A stretch of 64,000 nt of DNA from the NCBI RefSeq assembly GCF_007293315.1, contig NZ_VLXZ01000003.1, forward strand, positions 186,001 through 250,000. The letters are read 5' to 3'. The notes under the pieces are model-generated. The model saw only the letters and a program-made list of their open reading frames with translations. It was not told the DNA's origin and did no database searches. Below, piece after piece: positions 62,911-64,000 of the stretch. A program made the position numbers and the translations under genes. How positions within the stretch are numbered: the first letter of the stretch is position 1; the number at the start of each line of letters is the position of its first letter. Source of the stretch: Alkalicoccobacillus porphyridii (GTDB lineage: Bacteria > Bacillota > Bacilli > Bacillales > Bacillaceae_D).

Positions 62911-63480
62911 TTACGAACGAAATCCAGTTAGACCATAATTTGTGAAGTGATGAATGAGAGACGCCATTTCTGCCGTTGATTCCTGTCTTCCATTGCCTAA
63001 CCAGTTCTTAATCACTTCAATACTGCCACTTAGAATCAACAGTGGAATATAATCAGAAAGCTTTCCTCGCAGGTGATAATCATCTAACCATTTTTCCATG
63101 ATAATTTGTTGCGTTAACTTCATGACTCTTCTCTTAAATGCTGTCTCGCCATGCTCACTTAAAAGCACCTGACAGATCTCACTCTTTGTAGCCACATATT
63201 CAAGAATTTTCTCAGTCATCTGCAGCACTTCTTCTTCTTTTTTAAAATTATAGCTGTTTAAGGTAGCGGTCATATCCACTACAATTTCTTCACCCATTTT
63301 ATCTAACAAATCATAGGGATCCTTATAATGACTATAAAAGGTAGAGCGGTTCACATCGGCCAGCTCGCAAAGCTCTTTCACCGTTACAGATGAAATAGGC
63401 TTCTCCTTTAACAATTGAATTAACCCATCCTTGAGGACCATTTTTGTATATTGTTTTCGTCTATCTATTTTATTTGACAT
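62911..63480 (-). CDS. TetR-family repressor
   Basis: 189 residues. N-terminal helix-turn-helix: LIQLLKEKPISSVTVKELCELADVNRSTFYSHYKDPYDLLDKMGEEIV. The long C-terminal part has the DhaS-like helical ligand domain (VKNWLGNGRQESTAEMASLIHHFTNYGL). It is divergent from an MMPL transporter, the common layout in which a TetR protein represses an RND/MMPL exporter until a ligand binds. Three TGTTGG half-sites lie between them. Confidence 0.88.
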   Translation of the reverse strand: MSNKIDRRKQYTKMVLKDGLIQLLKEKPISSVTVKELCELADVNRSTFYSHYKDPYDLLDKMGEEIVVDMTATLNSYNFKKEEEVLQMTEKILEYVATKSEICQVLLSEHGETAFKRRVMKLTQQIIMEKWLDDYHLRGKLSDYIPLLILSGSIEVIKNWLGNGRQESTAEMASLIHHFTNYGLTGFRS

Positions 63481-63505
63481 GATATGTCACAACCTTTTAT
63501 CCATT

Positions 63506-63577
63506 TTATCCAACATATTCACAATAATTGTTGGTTAGCTAACACTTTTTAATCAACTGTTTGTTGTTTATCCAACA
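63506..63577. promoter_or_regulatory. Probable TetR operators
   Basis: TTATCCAACA occurs at 63506-63515 and 63568-63577, and its reverse form TGTTGGTTAG (63529-63538) overlaps the perfect palindrome GTTAGCTAAC (63534-63543). These half-sites sit in the divergent gap and would control both tetR and the exporter. Confidence 0.52.
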
Positions 63578-63635
63578 CTGTGTCTTTATACTATTATGGG
63601 AAATCAACGAAAAGTCAATATAGGTGGGGAACATA

Positions 63636-64000
63636 TTGCTCATTCAAAAAATCATTCAATATAAACGGTCTGTCGTTTGGTCTTTTGCTGCGCTGACCAT
63701 TATTGCAGTTATCGCTCAATTTTTTGTATCCGTGAATTACAACATGGTGGATTATTTGCCGGACGAGGCACCTTCAGTTATTGGTCTAGAAGAGATGGAA
63801 TCTGAGTTTACCGCTTCCATTCCGAATACAAACGTTTTGATAAAAGACGTATCAGTTCAAGAAGCCTTGAATTATAAAGAAAGGCTCGCCAATATCGAGG
63901 GAGTAACAGATGTCACCTGGTTAGATGACGTCATGGACGTGCGAATTCCATTAGAGATGGCCGATGTCAGTATGATCGAATCATATTATAAGGACGGCCA
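63636..64000 (+). CDS. MMPL/RND-type transporter (partial)
   Basis: The first 121 residues of a protein that continues past the window, starting at TTG 63636 after GGTGGGG. One span (SVVWSFAALTIIAVIAQFFVSVNYN) is followed by the external MVDYLPDEAPSVIGLEEMESEFTASIPNTNVLI and KERLANIEGVTDVTWLDDVMD, the opening of the MMPL/RND exporter family. With the TetR regulator it is likely a lipid, drug or surfactin-like export pump of about 700-1000 residues. Confidence 0.85.
   Translation, partial: MLIQKIIQYKRSVVWSFAALTIIAVIAQFFVSVNYNMVDYLPDEAPSVIGLEEMESEFTASIPNTNVLIKDVSVQEALNYKERLANIEGVTDVTWLDDVMDVRIPLEMADVSMIESYYKDG

Overview
The window reads as chromosome of a low-to-moderate GC, endospore-forming Bacillaceae. 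The signs are a complete gerA-type germination operon behind a sigma-G-like promoter, a KatX-type catalase, a citR-citA pair, hxlR-hxlAB, nagA-nagB-nagR, strong Shine-Dalgarno sites with many TTG/GTG starts, and two dispersed hairpin elements of a type common in Bacillaceae intergenic DNA. Pectate lyase, GH95 glycosidase, a Na+-coupled symporter and a sortase-anchored acidic surface protein suggest a plant-debris or soil organism, possibly an alkaliphile; that last point is inference. No rRNA, tRNA, phage, transposase or CRISPR locus was seen.

Layout. 1-2.1 kb: licT-bglP beta-glucoside PTS operon with two RNA antiterminator sites. 2.2-8.2 kb: Bcr/CflA efflux, then a ROK regulator, MFS sugar transporter and convergent GH95 fucosidase. 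8.6-12.4 kb: secreted pectate lyase and the amino-sugar operon nagA-nagB-nagR. 12.5-17.2 kb: an unusual secreted, LPDTA-anchored acetamidase/formamidase-family protein, a membrane protein, an SSS symporter and a GNAT. 17.2-17.6 kb: a non-coding array of ten 9-bp motifs at 20-21 bp pitch, followed by a Bacillaceae hairpin element. 17.6-21.7 kb: ABC exporter operon ending in a lipoprotein. 21.9-24.5 kb: SsuABC/TauABC-type importer. 24.7-29.9 kb: gerAA-AB-AC plus a DUF2254 protein. 30-35 kb: Zn-alcohol dehydrogenase, citR/citA, catalase. 35-37.5 kb: GNAT and the ribulose monophosphate (formaldehyde) genes. 37.5-41.1 kb: siderophore-iron locus (binding protein, Btr-like AraC regulator, FhuF-like reductase) with a Fur box but no permease. 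41.4-44.9 kb: LLM flavoenzyme and a sigma factor/VOC/GyrI-like gene cluster. 45-51 kb: glutaminase and a three-gene operon built on a 1171-residue protein with one degenerate and three intact AAA+ modules plus two small membrane proteins of no recognised function. 51.2-57.6 kb: LysR, MFS, cysteine amidohydrolase, NMT1-type ABC importer and a divergent RidA, which looks like an undescribed nitrogen-compound catabolic locus. 57.7-64 kb: SGNH esterase, APH-like kinase, YkgJ protein, FAD oxidoreductase, 7TM-PAS-GGDEF cyclase, and TetR with a divergent MMPL transporter cut by the window edge.

The least explained items are the 21-bp-pitch array (17236-17431), the multi-AAA+ membrane operon (46284-50868) and the anchored acetamidase (12544-13887). 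All functional statements rest on motif reading by eye; no database search was run.
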